Assembly: GCF_001076885.1 (NCBI RefSeq)
Contig: NZ_JVDT01000011.1
Span: forward strand, 1-46,197
Origin: Bacillus sp. 522_BSPC
Lineage (GTDB): Bacteria > Bacillota > Bacilli > Bacillales > Cytobacillaceae
Direction: 5' to 3'
Length of the DNA: 46,197 bases
Shown piece after piece: positions 25,276-33,398 of this stretch. Each line of letters opens with the position of its first letter. The first letter of the stretch is position 1. The translations under genes and the position numbers were made by a program. The notes beneath the pieces were generated by a model. It was given only the letters and a program-made list of their open reading frames with translations. It was not told where the DNA came from and made no database searches.

Positions 25276-25298
25276 GCACTTACTAAAATAGTAAGTGC
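25276..25298. terminator. Terminator between doxX-type gene and nrdG
   Basis: A perfect 10-bp stem (GCACTTACTA/TAGTAAGTGC) with a 3-nt loop is followed by CTTTCTTTTCT on the plus strand. It serves the DoxX gene and probably nrdG. Confidence 0.8.
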
Positions 25299-25312
25299 CT
25301 TTCTTTTCTGTT

Positions 25313-25801
25313 CTATTCGCCATATAAAACCAGTTTATGCTGCTTTAAACTTCTTTGACAATCTATCACTCGTTGGTTTTTACTTCCTTTATAAAGGAGA
25401 CTTAAATCTCTTTGTTCGATTAGAAACCGGCCATCAACTAAAACATCTAAATATATACTTAATTCCGCAAACTCTTCCTTAAATTCTGTCACTAGCTCTT
25501 CCCAGAGAAATCCTGTATAGCACCAAATATTTTTATTATTTTCTTTGCATTTTTTAGCTAATCGTATAAGTTCTCTTATTTGTAGCATTGGCTCTCCACC
25601 ACTAAAGGTAATATCATTTAATGGATTTCGATTCAATTGACTCATCATTTCGTCAATTGACATCTCGATTCCTCCATCTATTCGCCAGCTCTCTGGATTA
25701 TGACACCCTCTACAATAATGAGTACACCCCGCAAAAAAAATAGTAGTTCTTAATCCTGGACCATCGACAACACTATCTTCAACTATTGATAATACTCTCA
25801 A
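25313..25801 (-). CDS. nrdG: Anaerobic ribonucleotide reductase activating protein
   Basis: NrdG is the radical-SAM activase that generates the glycyl radical on NrdD. The 162-residue sequence begins RVLSIVEDSVVDGPGLRTTIFF and carries the [4Fe-4S] motif CTHYCRGC (Cys27, Cys31, Cys34) followed by HNPESW. DITFSGGEPMLQ is the SAM-binding GGE motif. Its start is TTG, overlapping the nrdD stop codon as TTGA; the only other upstream codons in frame soon hit a stop. Because the overlap is with the 71-nt third exon of nrdD, coupled translation should depend on removal of intron 2. Confidence 0.92.
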   Translation of the reverse strand: MRVLSIVEDSVVDGPGLRTTIFFAGCTHYCRGCHNPESWRIDGGIEMSIDEMMSQLNRNPLNDITFSGGEPMLQIRELIRLAKKCKENNKNIWCYTGFLWEELVTEFKEEFAELSIYLDVLVDGRFLIEQRDLSLLYKGSKNQRVIDCQRSLKQHKLVLYGE

Positions 25802-25868
25802 CGATGTTTAACCCTTTCCCGCTCTTCTGCACGCTTAGCTGTATTCCAACGATCAAGTGATCCAACAA
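25798..25868 (-). CDS. nrdD: nrdD exon 3 (C-terminus of NrdD)
   Basis: This 71-nt exon encodes the end of NrdD, reading (L)VGSLDRWNTAKRAEERERVKHR then TGA. Joined to exon 2 it recreates the family C-terminal sequence RITGYLVGSLDRWN. It has no start of its own and is easy to miss. The stop overlaps the TTG of nrdG. The 5' boundary follows the intron end CTATCGCTAT type sequence (…CGCTAT at 25869). Confidence 0.88.
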
Positions 25869-25954
25869 ATAGCGATAGGTAAGTCTTTGGTTCCTCCTGT
25901 TGTCAGGTTTTCCTCCGTAAACAATCATTTCAGATTGAACTTTTCCCCCGCTCC

Positions 25955-25988
25955 ACACCGTACGTGAACCTTTCAGCTCATACGGCGT
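25955..25988 (-). other. Domain V of group II intron 2
   Basis: This 34-nt hairpin with a CTGAAAGG terminal region is the catalytic domain V. It is identical at every base to 29996-30029 in intron 1, while much of the rest of the two introns differs. Confidence 0.8.
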
Positions 25989-26079
25989 TCCATCGTTTTC
26001 ACATTCTATTTGTTTTAAACATTACTTACACACTTCGAAGAAGATATATTTCACTGTATATTCGTTTCTTTACCCAACG

Positions 26080-28017
26080 CTAAATTTCTTCTACAATACT
26101 TTCTACTTTGGCTATTAATCTTAATTTGTTCAGTTTTCTTAGCTGTTTCTCATTTAATCCCAATATCTTTAGATATTTATTAAGTGTCTCTTTTTTTGTT
26201 GCGTGAATTAGTTTATGCACTGTTTCTGAGACAATTAATAAATTCGAGTAGTTGTCACTGCCTCCATATTGTTTCGGAACCTTATGATGACAATGTATAT
26301 CATGCGCTTCTAACAATTCATTTGTCACTGCACATTTTCCATATTGTGCAGCATACAATGATATTCTATTATCTGCGTATTCTATAGACTGACCCTTTAC
26401 TGGATTTCGCATTAACCATCTTAGTACGCCCGTATCAAACTTTAAATTTTGATGTTTTAATGCTCTTCCTTCTTTTGTATATCTATTAATCTTTCGAGTT
26501 CTTGACATTGGGATTTTATTTGAAACAAAACCTATCGGAAGAATATAGTGATTTCTCAGATATCTTAATCTTCTAGATTTACCATACCATTTTAGAACAC
26601 TTGACTTGTATATACCGATATCTTTCATATTACCTTTTGGTTCTTTGCTTAAGCCTATTCTTGTTAGCCTATTCTTAAGCATATGACCTGTTCTCCATTC
26701 AATATTACGGCAATCTACTGATATATGTGTCGCTATACGATAATAATTATGAACACCCATTACTAATGCATTATATCTGCTTATTGCTTGATATTGTTTT
26801 TCTTTTTCTTGTGTGTTCTCAATTTTCTCGATTGCTTCTCTTATCTGTATTATGATTCTTTCCTTTGCCTTATCGCACATATAGGATCTAACAACCCATT
26901 TATTCTTTTTTGGGCTTAAGTGGACTTTTAGCTTATAACCAAGGAACTCTGAATATTTCTTACGAAGATTGACTATTTTCGATTTTTCTTTACATATGTC
27001 AAGTTTCAATCTTTCTTCTAGCCATTTCTTTGTTCCTTCAAAGGTTCTTATTGCTTCATTATAGCTTTTGCAAAAGATTTTAAAATCATCTGCATATCTT
27101 ACTATAAATATTGGTTTTAACTTTGAGTCTTTTTTAAGCTTCGAATATTTTGCTGAGTTATCAACTGAACCATTTTTCCTTATATAAGGTTTGTATGGAC
27201 TACGCATAGGAAAGCTTTCCCATTGTGATTCAATCCATTTATCTAGTTCATTTAATACTACATTTGCTAACAAAGGTGATAATATTCCACCTTGTGATGT
27301 TCCTTTTGTCGGATATATTACTTTTCCGTTTTCAAGTACCACAGGTGCTTTTAGCATTGCTTTAATTATTGATAACAACTTCTTATCTCTGACTCCTAGT
27401 GTCCAAAGTTGTTTTATTAATTTACTATGCCAAACATTATCAAAGAATCCTTTGATGTCCACATCTACCACGTAGTGCATGTTTGAATTTTGCATTAATT
27501 GCATAACTCTTGCTATTGCATTTTCAGCAGAACGGTCAGGTCTGAAACCATAGGAGTGATAATAAAATTTAGCTTCAACTATTGGTTCTATTACTTGCTT
27601 TATACATTGCTGTACAATGCGGTCAATAATGGTTGGTATTCCTAAAAGTCTTTTCTTACCATCCCTTTTTGGTATTTCTACCCTTCTTACTGTATTTGGT
27701 CGGTAATTACTGAACTTTCTATTGATTAATTTTAAGTAGTCTTCTTCATTTAGCTTTGATAAGTCATCAATTGTTCTACCATCTATTCCTGGAGTATTGC
27801 TTCCGTCATTCTTCTTTATATTTCTATATGCCAACATTATGTTCTCTGGTGTTGTTATCAACTCAATTAAACTGTTGAAATTTTTTCCTTTTGTGCTATC
27901 TTCATATAATCTATCAAATGTTGTTTGCATATCGTAATATTCCGAGTGACGTATTTGACTTATCTTCGGTAACTTCTTTTTCAGTGTTTTATTCTGCTTC
28001 GAAGTCAACACAGGCAT
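26080..28017 (-). CDS. ltrA: Group II intron-encoded reverse transcriptase-maturase-HNH protein (intron 2)
   Basis: This 645-residue protein promotes splicing and mobility of intron 2. An RT domain (about 50-370) shows NTPGIDGRTIDDL, GKKRLLGIPTIIDRIVQQ, the YGFRPDRSAENA block, GTSQGGILSPLLANVVLNELD and the catalytic FIVRYADDFKIF. A maturase (X) region follows, and a C-terminal HNH endonuclease (about 565-615) with CAVTN, HDIHCHHKVPKQYGGSDNYSNLLIV. No inactivating change is seen, so the intron may be mobile. ATG 28017 abuts AAAGGAGGG; GTG at 28011, six bases further, may be the true start. Related to, but clearly distinct from, the protein in intron 1. Confidence 0.93.
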   Translation of the reverse strand: MPVLTSKQNKTLKKKLPKISQIRHSEYYDMQTTFDRLYEDSTKGKNFNSLIELITTPENIMLAYRNIKKNDGSNTPGIDGRTIDDLSKLNEEDYLKLINRKFSNYRPNTVRRVEIPKRDGKKRLLGIPTIIDRIVQQCIKQVIEPIVEAKFYYHSYGFRPDRSAENAIARVMQLMQNSNMHYVVDVDIKGFFDNVWHSKLIKQLWTLGVRDKKLLSIIKAMLKAPVVLENGKVIYPTKGTSQGGILSPLLANVVLNELDKWIESQWESFPMRSPYKPYIRKNGSVDNSAKYSKLKKDSKLKPIFIVRYADDFKIFCKSYNEAIRTFEGTKKWLEERLKLDICKEKSKIVNLRKKYSEFLGYKLKVHLSPKKNKWVVRSYMCDKAKERIIIQIREAIEKIENTQEKEKQYQAISRYNALVMGVHNYYRIATHISVDCRNIEWRTGHMLKNRLTRIGLSKEPKGNMKDIGIYKSSVLKWYGKSRRLRYLRNHYILPIGFVSNKIPMSRTRKINRYTKEGRALKHQNLKFDTGVLRWLMRNPVKGQSIEYADNRISLYAAQYGKCAVTNELLEAHDIHCHHKVPKQYGGSDNYSNLLIVSETVHKLIHATKKETLNKYLKILGLNEKQLRKLNKLRLIAKVESIVEEI

Positions 28018-28748
28018 CCCTCCTTTATTGGATGGATTTTCTTTGTCATACTCGAAGCTGTGTTTATAATGTTTTCAATTTAAAATGTAAATACGACTTG
28101 AGGCTATCCCTCCATGGATTATTATCTCCACTTCAACGGTACTATGCCTCTGCTCTCACCAAGATTAAAGATAGTTATATCCTTATGAATTTCCTATCTA
28201 ACGCTTCACTAGCCTACAACTGCCTCAACGTTCTTGGCTTTCCACGTTCCAACAATCCTATCATTTAAGTTCCTTAGGTGCTTCCTTTGAGCCTGATTGC
28301 TTGACATCGCCTTTAACGATGTAAGGATTTTCGTGGTTACCGTGCTACTCATCCTCACAATCTCCAATTACCATGGAGCCATACATTTCTGTATGGTATC
28401 ACTAAGACCCTTTCATTCGGAAGTTCGTCAGTACCTTTCTTATGAAGCTTGTACATTCTCACCATAGAACTTGACACCCGACCTATCATTTACAACCTCC
28501 ACCTCTGGAGATATTTCCTCATCAAACTTATATTGTTTATGTTAGGGTAAACTTCAGTCGACTTCACCGAGCTTCTGACCAATCATTTGTTGTACGATTC
28601 TTAGCCAGTCGGAGTATCAGTGGGGACATTTCAGGGCGTTACTCCATCATTCTATCCCTTAGATTGTCAGTTCTCCAAAGTTTGTCTCATTACTTAATGT
28701 AATAATTCAACTTCGTGCTTAACCTTTTCAGTTAAGAACGTGTCACAC

Positions 28749-29946
28749 GATATCCAGTAATTCTTCGTATCCGTTCAATCTTTGTCTCTTCCTTTTCTCC
28801 ACACTTAGGACATTCGTTATCAATAATCCCTTTATAGCCACAGCTTATGCAACGATCCACTGGATGATTAATACTTCCATAGCCAATCCCTGATTCTTTC
28901 ATTGTCCGGACGATTTTCTCCATCGCATCCATATTTTTACTAGCATCACCATCTAGTTCGACATATGTTATATGACCCGCATTCGTTAAAGAATGAAATG
29001 GTGCTTCCCGTTTAATTTTTTCATAAATAGATATTGGATAATAGACGGGGATATGAAAACTATTAGTAAAATAATCTCTATCCGTCACTCCTCTAATAAT
29101 TCCAAACTTCTTTCTAGTTGCCCGTAATGCTTTTCCCGCAAAGGATTCCGCAGGTGTTGCAAGCAGTGAATAGTTCAGCTGATATTTTTCCATTGCTTGA
29201 TCCGCTTTTTGGCGCATAAACTGAACAATGCGCAAACCAAGCTCATACGCCTTTTCGCTTTCTCCATGGTGAAAACCAAGCAAAGAAACTAAACACTCTG
29301 CTAAACCAACAAACCCAATCGATAATGTTCCTTGCTTTAAAAGTTCATCTAGTTGAGCATCCATCTGTAGCTCTTCTCCACCTTGCCAAACTCCTTGTCC
29401 ATATAAAAATTTAAAATTTGCTACTTTTTTCTTTCCTTGGTAATGATATCTTTCTAGCAGTTGTTCAATAACCAAGTCTATCGTTTCATTCAATTTATAA
29501 AAAAACGATTCTATTGTATTGGACTCTAAGCCAAGCAAAGGGAGATTAATACTTGTGAAAGATAAATTCCCTCTTCCAATTGTTTGTTCCCTTCCATGGA
29601 TATTTCCCATTACTCTTGTTCGGCATCCCATTGTTGCAACTTCTGAATGAGGAGTACCGTCATAATACGCTAAATTAAATGGCGCATCGATAAAAACAAA
29701 GTTAGGAAATAATCTTTTACTTGTTGTCTCAATTGCTAAACGAAATAAATCATAGTTTGGATCTTCTTTTTGATAATTTATTCCATCCTTCACTTTAAAT
29801 ACGATGATAGGAAAAATTGCCGTTTCGCCAGCACCAAGACCTGCTTGTGTTGCGAGTAGCAAGTTCTTTGTTAACATTCTTCCTTCCCTCGATAGATCTG
29901 TCCCTAAATTTACTGAAACAAATGGAGTCTGCCCCCCACCTCTTGA
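28749..29946 (-). CDS. nrdD: nrdD exon 2 (central and catalytic part of NrdD)
   Basis: This 1,198-nt exon encodes residues 193-591 plus one base of codon 592 of the anaerobic ribonucleoside-triphosphate reductase. It begins SRGGGQTPFVSVNLGTDLS, continuing the NSMH at the end of exon 1. It includes LLLATQAGLGAGETAIFP, and near the end the zinc-binding four-cysteine motif CISCGYKGIIDNECPKCG. It stops just after RRITGY, where Gly590 is the predicted glycyl-radical residue. An in-frame ATG at 29877 could be mistaken for the start of a short independent gene; it is internal. Confidence 0.9.
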
Positions 29947-29995
29947 ATAGTGATAGGTAACATTTTGAAGTTATCACCATGTTTTCCCCCACTCT

Positions 29996-30029
29996 ACACC
30001 GTACGTGAACCTTTCAGCTCATACGGCGT
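29996..30029 (-). other. Domain V of group II intron 1
   Basis: This 34-nt catalytic hairpin is identical to that of intron 2. It lies 49 bp before the 3' splice site, leaving room for domain VI. Confidence 0.8.
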
Positions 30030-30058
30030 GCCATCGAAATAGTAAAATCAAAAATTTA

Positions 30059-31918
30059 CTAAAAGGTAATGTTGTAATTTCCCACTAGCTTTCGGAGTTC
30101 GTTAATCTTTTTCATTTCCTCCTCCTGAAGGCTATATCTCTTAATGAGACGCTTCTGTGTCCTGTCATTATTAGTGTGTACTAGCAAGTGAATATTGGTA
30201 AGGAGATATACTAGGTTACTGTATTCATCCGTTCCACCTTTTTGTCTTGGTATTTTATGATGACATTCCATATCATTGATTGTTAGTTCTAATCCTGTAA
30301 CAAAACATCTACCGTGTTGAGCAGAATATAGCGAAATTCGGTTATCATTATATTCAATACTTCGATAGACTATAGGATTTTCCATAATATGTTTAAGGAC
30401 GAATTGGTTAATATTGATTAATTTATCATGAACAAGCTTTCTACCTTCATCTGTATAATTGGATATTCTTCTATTAAATAAGGTTGGTCGCCTGAACTTG
30501 ATACCTGAGATTGGATATAATGCAATTTTATGCATAAAGTATTGTTTTCGATGAGCATATTGACCATAGTGCTTTTTGTATGTTTCAGAAAAATGCCCTC
30601 GATGTGAAACACATTTTTTCCATCTCTGTTTTAATCTGTATAACGTATCGTTCTCAATGTCACTGAAGTCCCTGTTAACGTTGGTTGCAATACTGTAGTA
30701 GTTGTGCACCCCAATAATAAGTGAGTTTAGCTTATACACTTCTTTTGGAGTGTTGCTATTTTCTATTTCGTCTATTTTCTTACGTATCTCTGATTTAATT
30801 CGAATTTTCTCTTCGTCAACCATATGTGATTTGATAACGTAGCGTTTTTTCTTCCTTTGTACTTTAATCTTAATGCCAAGGAACTCTGTATAGTTTTTCT
30901 TAAGATTTACAATACTTGATTTCCTTTCGTTAACTTCTAAGTTTAACCTTTCCTTAAGCCAGTTGATAGTTGCAATATAAAGCTTTTTGGCATTTTCATA
31001 GCTATTAGTTAGGATTCGGAAGTCATCTGCATATCGGACGAAAAAGCACTGTTTTAATTTGGTTCCGTTTCTAAGTGCATTCAATTTATTTGAATTATTT
31101 TTGTAAGGTAAATTTTTAAAGTTCCCCTTACCATTTCCTCCACAGCGCTGTTTTGCAGGAAATTCAATCCATTGTGAAGCAATCCACCAGTCAAGCTCAT
31201 TTAGTACAATGTTTGACAGAAGTGGGGAGAGGATTCCTCCCTGAGGTACACCTTTTGATGATTTTCCCTCATTTTTCATTTCTGCTTTTAACATTTTACT
31301 AATTATTGAGATTAACTTTTTGTCTTGAATGCCTAAGCTCCAAATTTGTTTTAGAAGTTTTCCGTGATTAACATTATCGAAAAATCCTTTAATATCGACA
31401 TCTACAGAGTATAAACATTTGGAGGAGTGAACATAGCTGTAAAATTTTGCAATTGCGTGTTGAGTACTCCTATTTGGTCTGAAACCATAGCTTTCATTAA
31501 AGAATTTAGCTTCACAGATAGGTTCCAAGACTTGTTTTATACATTGTTGGATAAGCCTGTCTTCAATTGTCGGAATTCCTAAAGGACGTAAATCCCCATT
31601 TGGTTTAGGAATCAATTTCCTTTTTACTGTTTGTGGTTGATAGTTGTTAAGCCTTCTTCTAACGTAAGAGATGACGTCGTTAACATTTTCCACACCAATA
31701 TCTAAGATAGTTCGTCTGTTCGTACCACTAGTTTTACTCCCTCTATTTTTCTTAATGTTTCTGTATGCTAGTTTGATATTTTCCTCGCTAATAATAATTT
31801 CATAGAGGTTTTTGAACACATTGCCTTCATTAGATTCGAGATATAGCTGGTCATAGACTTCCTGAATATTGTAATATTCATTGTACCGTAGACTTTTCTT
31901 CTTTTTAGCCATAGTCAT
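30059..31918 (-). CDS. ltrA: Group II intron-encoded reverse transcriptase-maturase-HNH protein (intron 1)
   Basis: This 619-residue protein has an RT domain (about 35-340) with PNGDLRPLGIPTIEDRLIQQ, YGFRPNRSTQHA, GVPQGGILSPLLSNIVLNELD and catalytic FFVRYADDFRIL. A maturase region follows, and a C-terminal HNH domain (about 540-590) with CFVTGLELTINDMECHHKIPRQKGGTDEYSNL. All key residues are present. It should splice intron 1 from the nrdD transcript and could support retrohoming. ATG 31918 or the ATG two codons later (31912) may be the start. It is the same subfamily as the intron 2 protein but too diverged for a recent duplication. Confidence 0.93.
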   Translation of the reverse strand: MTMAKKKKSLRYNEYYNIQEVYDQLYLESNEGNVFKNLYEIIISEENIKLAYRNIKKNRGSKTSGTNRRTILDIGVENVNDVISYVRRRLNNYQPQTVKRKLIPKPNGDLRPLGIPTIEDRLIQQCIKQVLEPICEAKFFNESYGFRPNRSTQHAIAKFYSYVHSSKCLYSVDVDIKGFFDNVNHGKLLKQIWSLGIQDKKLISIISKMLKAEMKNEGKSSKGVPQGGILSPLLSNIVLNELDWWIASQWIEFPAKQRCGGNGKGNFKNLPYKNNSNKLNALRNGTKLKQCFFVRYADDFRILTNSYENAKKLYIATINWLKERLNLEVNERKSSIVNLKKNYTEFLGIKIKVQRKKKRYVIKSHMVDEEKIRIKSEIRKKIDEIENSNTPKEVYKLNSLIIGVHNYYSIATNVNRDFSDIENDTLYRLKQRWKKCVSHRGHFSETYKKHYGQYAHRKQYFMHKIALYPISGIKFRRPTLFNRRISNYTDEGRKLVHDKLININQFVLKHIMENPIVYRSIEYNDNRISLYSAQHGRCFVTGLELTINDMECHHKIPRQKGGTDEYSNLVYLLTNIHLLVHTNNDRTQKRLIKRYSLQEEEMKKINELRKLVGNYNITF

Positions 31919-32611
31919 AAGTCGGTGTTACCACCTCTCTTAGTCATACTCGAACCTTATGATTATTACAAAAGAACCATGATTTTACTATTTCGACTAG
32001 AGGCTATCCCTCCACCATGTTTCCATGGCTTCAAAGGTACTGTGCCTCCGCTCTCACTCGGATTTAATACCTTATAACAAATTGCTTTTGAACCGTATTT
32101 ACGCCTCATTGGTGGTTAATCCTCTGCGTTCCGAGCTTTCCCCGTTCCGATATTCTTATCCTTTCATATACCCTTAGGTTCCATCTATGAGCCTGCTTGA
32201 ACGTCATCACCTTTAATGATGAAGGGTGTTTCATAATGCACCATTTTACTAAACCCCTCAAGCACCTAACAATGTAGGCATATGCATTTCTACATATCAC
32301 ACTATAGACTCTTTAGGTCAATGGTTCGTCGGTGGTTTGCCAACCACATTCTAACCATAGGTATTTTATGGACTCCCGGCATATGTGCTACGCTATTCAC
32401 CTCTGAATAGGTTTCGAATCAAAAAGATTTTCGGTTGCTCTCTGCCGACTTCACCGAGCTTCGTACCATCAAATGTTAACCCATTATCAGGCACGTCGGA
32501 GTATCAGAGGAAGCATTTCAAGGCGTTACCCTATCATTCTACTTCTCAGAATATCAGTTCTAACAATAAAAAAATTGTTGTACCAGCTTTTCACTAGTAA
32601 ACGGGTCACAC

Positions 32612-33187
32612 ATGCATCGAGTTACAATTATGTATAAATGCCTCACAAGCTTGGTAAGTTTCTCTTTCTGTCCATTTCCAAGCACTACGTTCCAACTCTT
32701 CACTGTCATCTATTAAGTCACTTAAACGAAGCTTATTTTGGCAGTATGTTTTATATACATATGGTGCTAGATCATAGTCTAACATTGGGATAGATTGTCC
32801 CCCGTGTTGCTGATTTTGGTTAGCTTGTAAAATGATGGATGTAAGCGCCATTGCACTCATAATAGATTTTGGCTCTCTCATAAATCCATGACCAGTATTA
32901 AACCCATTTTTTAAGAGTTTAGCTAATGGGATTTGACAGCAAGTTGTCGTACCAGAAGAAAAAAAATCAAGATCATGAATATGAATATATCCTTCTTGAT
33001 GTGCCTCTCTCACCTCTTTCTTTAACAAATGCTCCATTGTATAATACTTGGAAGCAGTAGCAGCAAATTGCATCATATGACTCATCGGTGACATCCCATC
33101 AATATTTGCATTTTCTTGGATAAAGTCTTGATTATTGTTTTTCATTATTTCATCAAACTCACTTACTAATTGGACATTCTTGCCCAT
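32612..33187 (-). CDS. nrdD: nrdD exon 1 (N-terminus of NrdD)
   Basis: This exon encodes residues 1-192 of the anaerobic ribonucleotide reductase, which makes dNTPs from NTPs without oxygen. The start is fixed: GGAG is eight bases upstream and an in-frame TAG directly precedes the ATG. The protein thus begins MGKNVQLVSEFDEIM and has no N-terminal ATP-cone. GYIHIHDLDFF (67-77) and TTCCQIPLAKLL (with conserved Cys83/Cys84) are family hallmarks. The exon ends FIHNCNSMH exactly in the conserved HNxNTMHSR motif, where intron 1 sits. Full spliced length is 614 residues. Confidence 0.92.
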
Positions 33188-33245
33188 CTAACTCACTCCA
33201 TTCATAAAGGAATCTTTACCCATTATAATGGCATTTCTTTTAATA

Positions 33246-33293
33246 AATCTATATATTGTGTTAAATTCACAAAATATACACAATATATAGATT
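33246..33293 (-). promoter_or_regulatory. Pair of NrdR boxes upstream of nrdD
   Basis: AATCTATATATTGTGT (33246-33261) and its exact reverse complement ACACAATATATAGATT (33278-33293) are centred 32 bp apart. Both fit the NrdR box type ACAC-ATAT-GTGT, and the three-helical-turn spacing is that of known NrdR box pairs. They lie 59-106 bp before nrdD, so the repressor NrdR probably controls the locus. Confidence 0.7.
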
Positions 33294-33398
33294 AACTTAA
33301 GTTTCCCCTTCTGTGAACCTGACCTCCTACTATCCATGAAGAATTATTATTGATACACTATTGGTAAATTCAGTGACAAAGAAAGGATAAGGATAACG

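Larger units (their letters stand above)
25869..28748 (-). mobile_element. Group II intron 2 in nrdD (2,880 bp)
   Basis: The element starts with the group II 5' consensus (GTGTGACACG, from 28748) and ends TTACCTATCGCTAT at 25869, satisfying the AY 3' end. A 34-nt domain V lies at 25955-25988. An RT-maturase-HNH gene is in the domain IV position. The 5' ribozyme part (28018-28748) is homologous to that of intron 1 at 31919-32611. Its excision joins C|TT in frame and restores the NrdD reading frame across the glycyl-radical motif. It lies in the sense direction of nrdD, as needed for splicing. Unspliced reading ends after five intron codons. Confidence 0.92.
29947..32611 (-). mobile_element. 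Group II intron 1 in nrdD (2,665 bp)
   Basis: The element begins GTGTGACCCG at 32611 and ends TTACCTATCACTAT at 29947. It carries domain V at 29996-30029 and an RT-maturase-HNH gene. Excision joins ATGCAT to TCAAGA between codons 192 and 193, restoring NSMH-SRGGGQ of NrdD. A possible EBS1 (ATGCAT, 32282-32287) is complementary to the last six exon bases ATGCAT (32612-32617). The 5' ribozyme part shares long blocks with intron 2, for example GAGGCTATCCCTCCA and GACTTCACCGAGCTTC (plus-strand reading). Unspliced reading of exon 1 stops at once (GTG TGA). Confidence 0.92.

Noticed and set aside
27891-28268. Plus-strand open frame across the end of the intron 2 RT gene and its 5' ribozyme
   Set aside because: It is antisense to coding and conserved ribozyme sequence, has no RBS, and its composition is not protein-like.
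28732-29877. Independent short anaerobic reductase gene starting at 29877
   Set aside because: The reading frame continues upstream to 29946 without a stop and matches the middle of NrdD; the ATG is internal to exon 2, with no suitable RBS.
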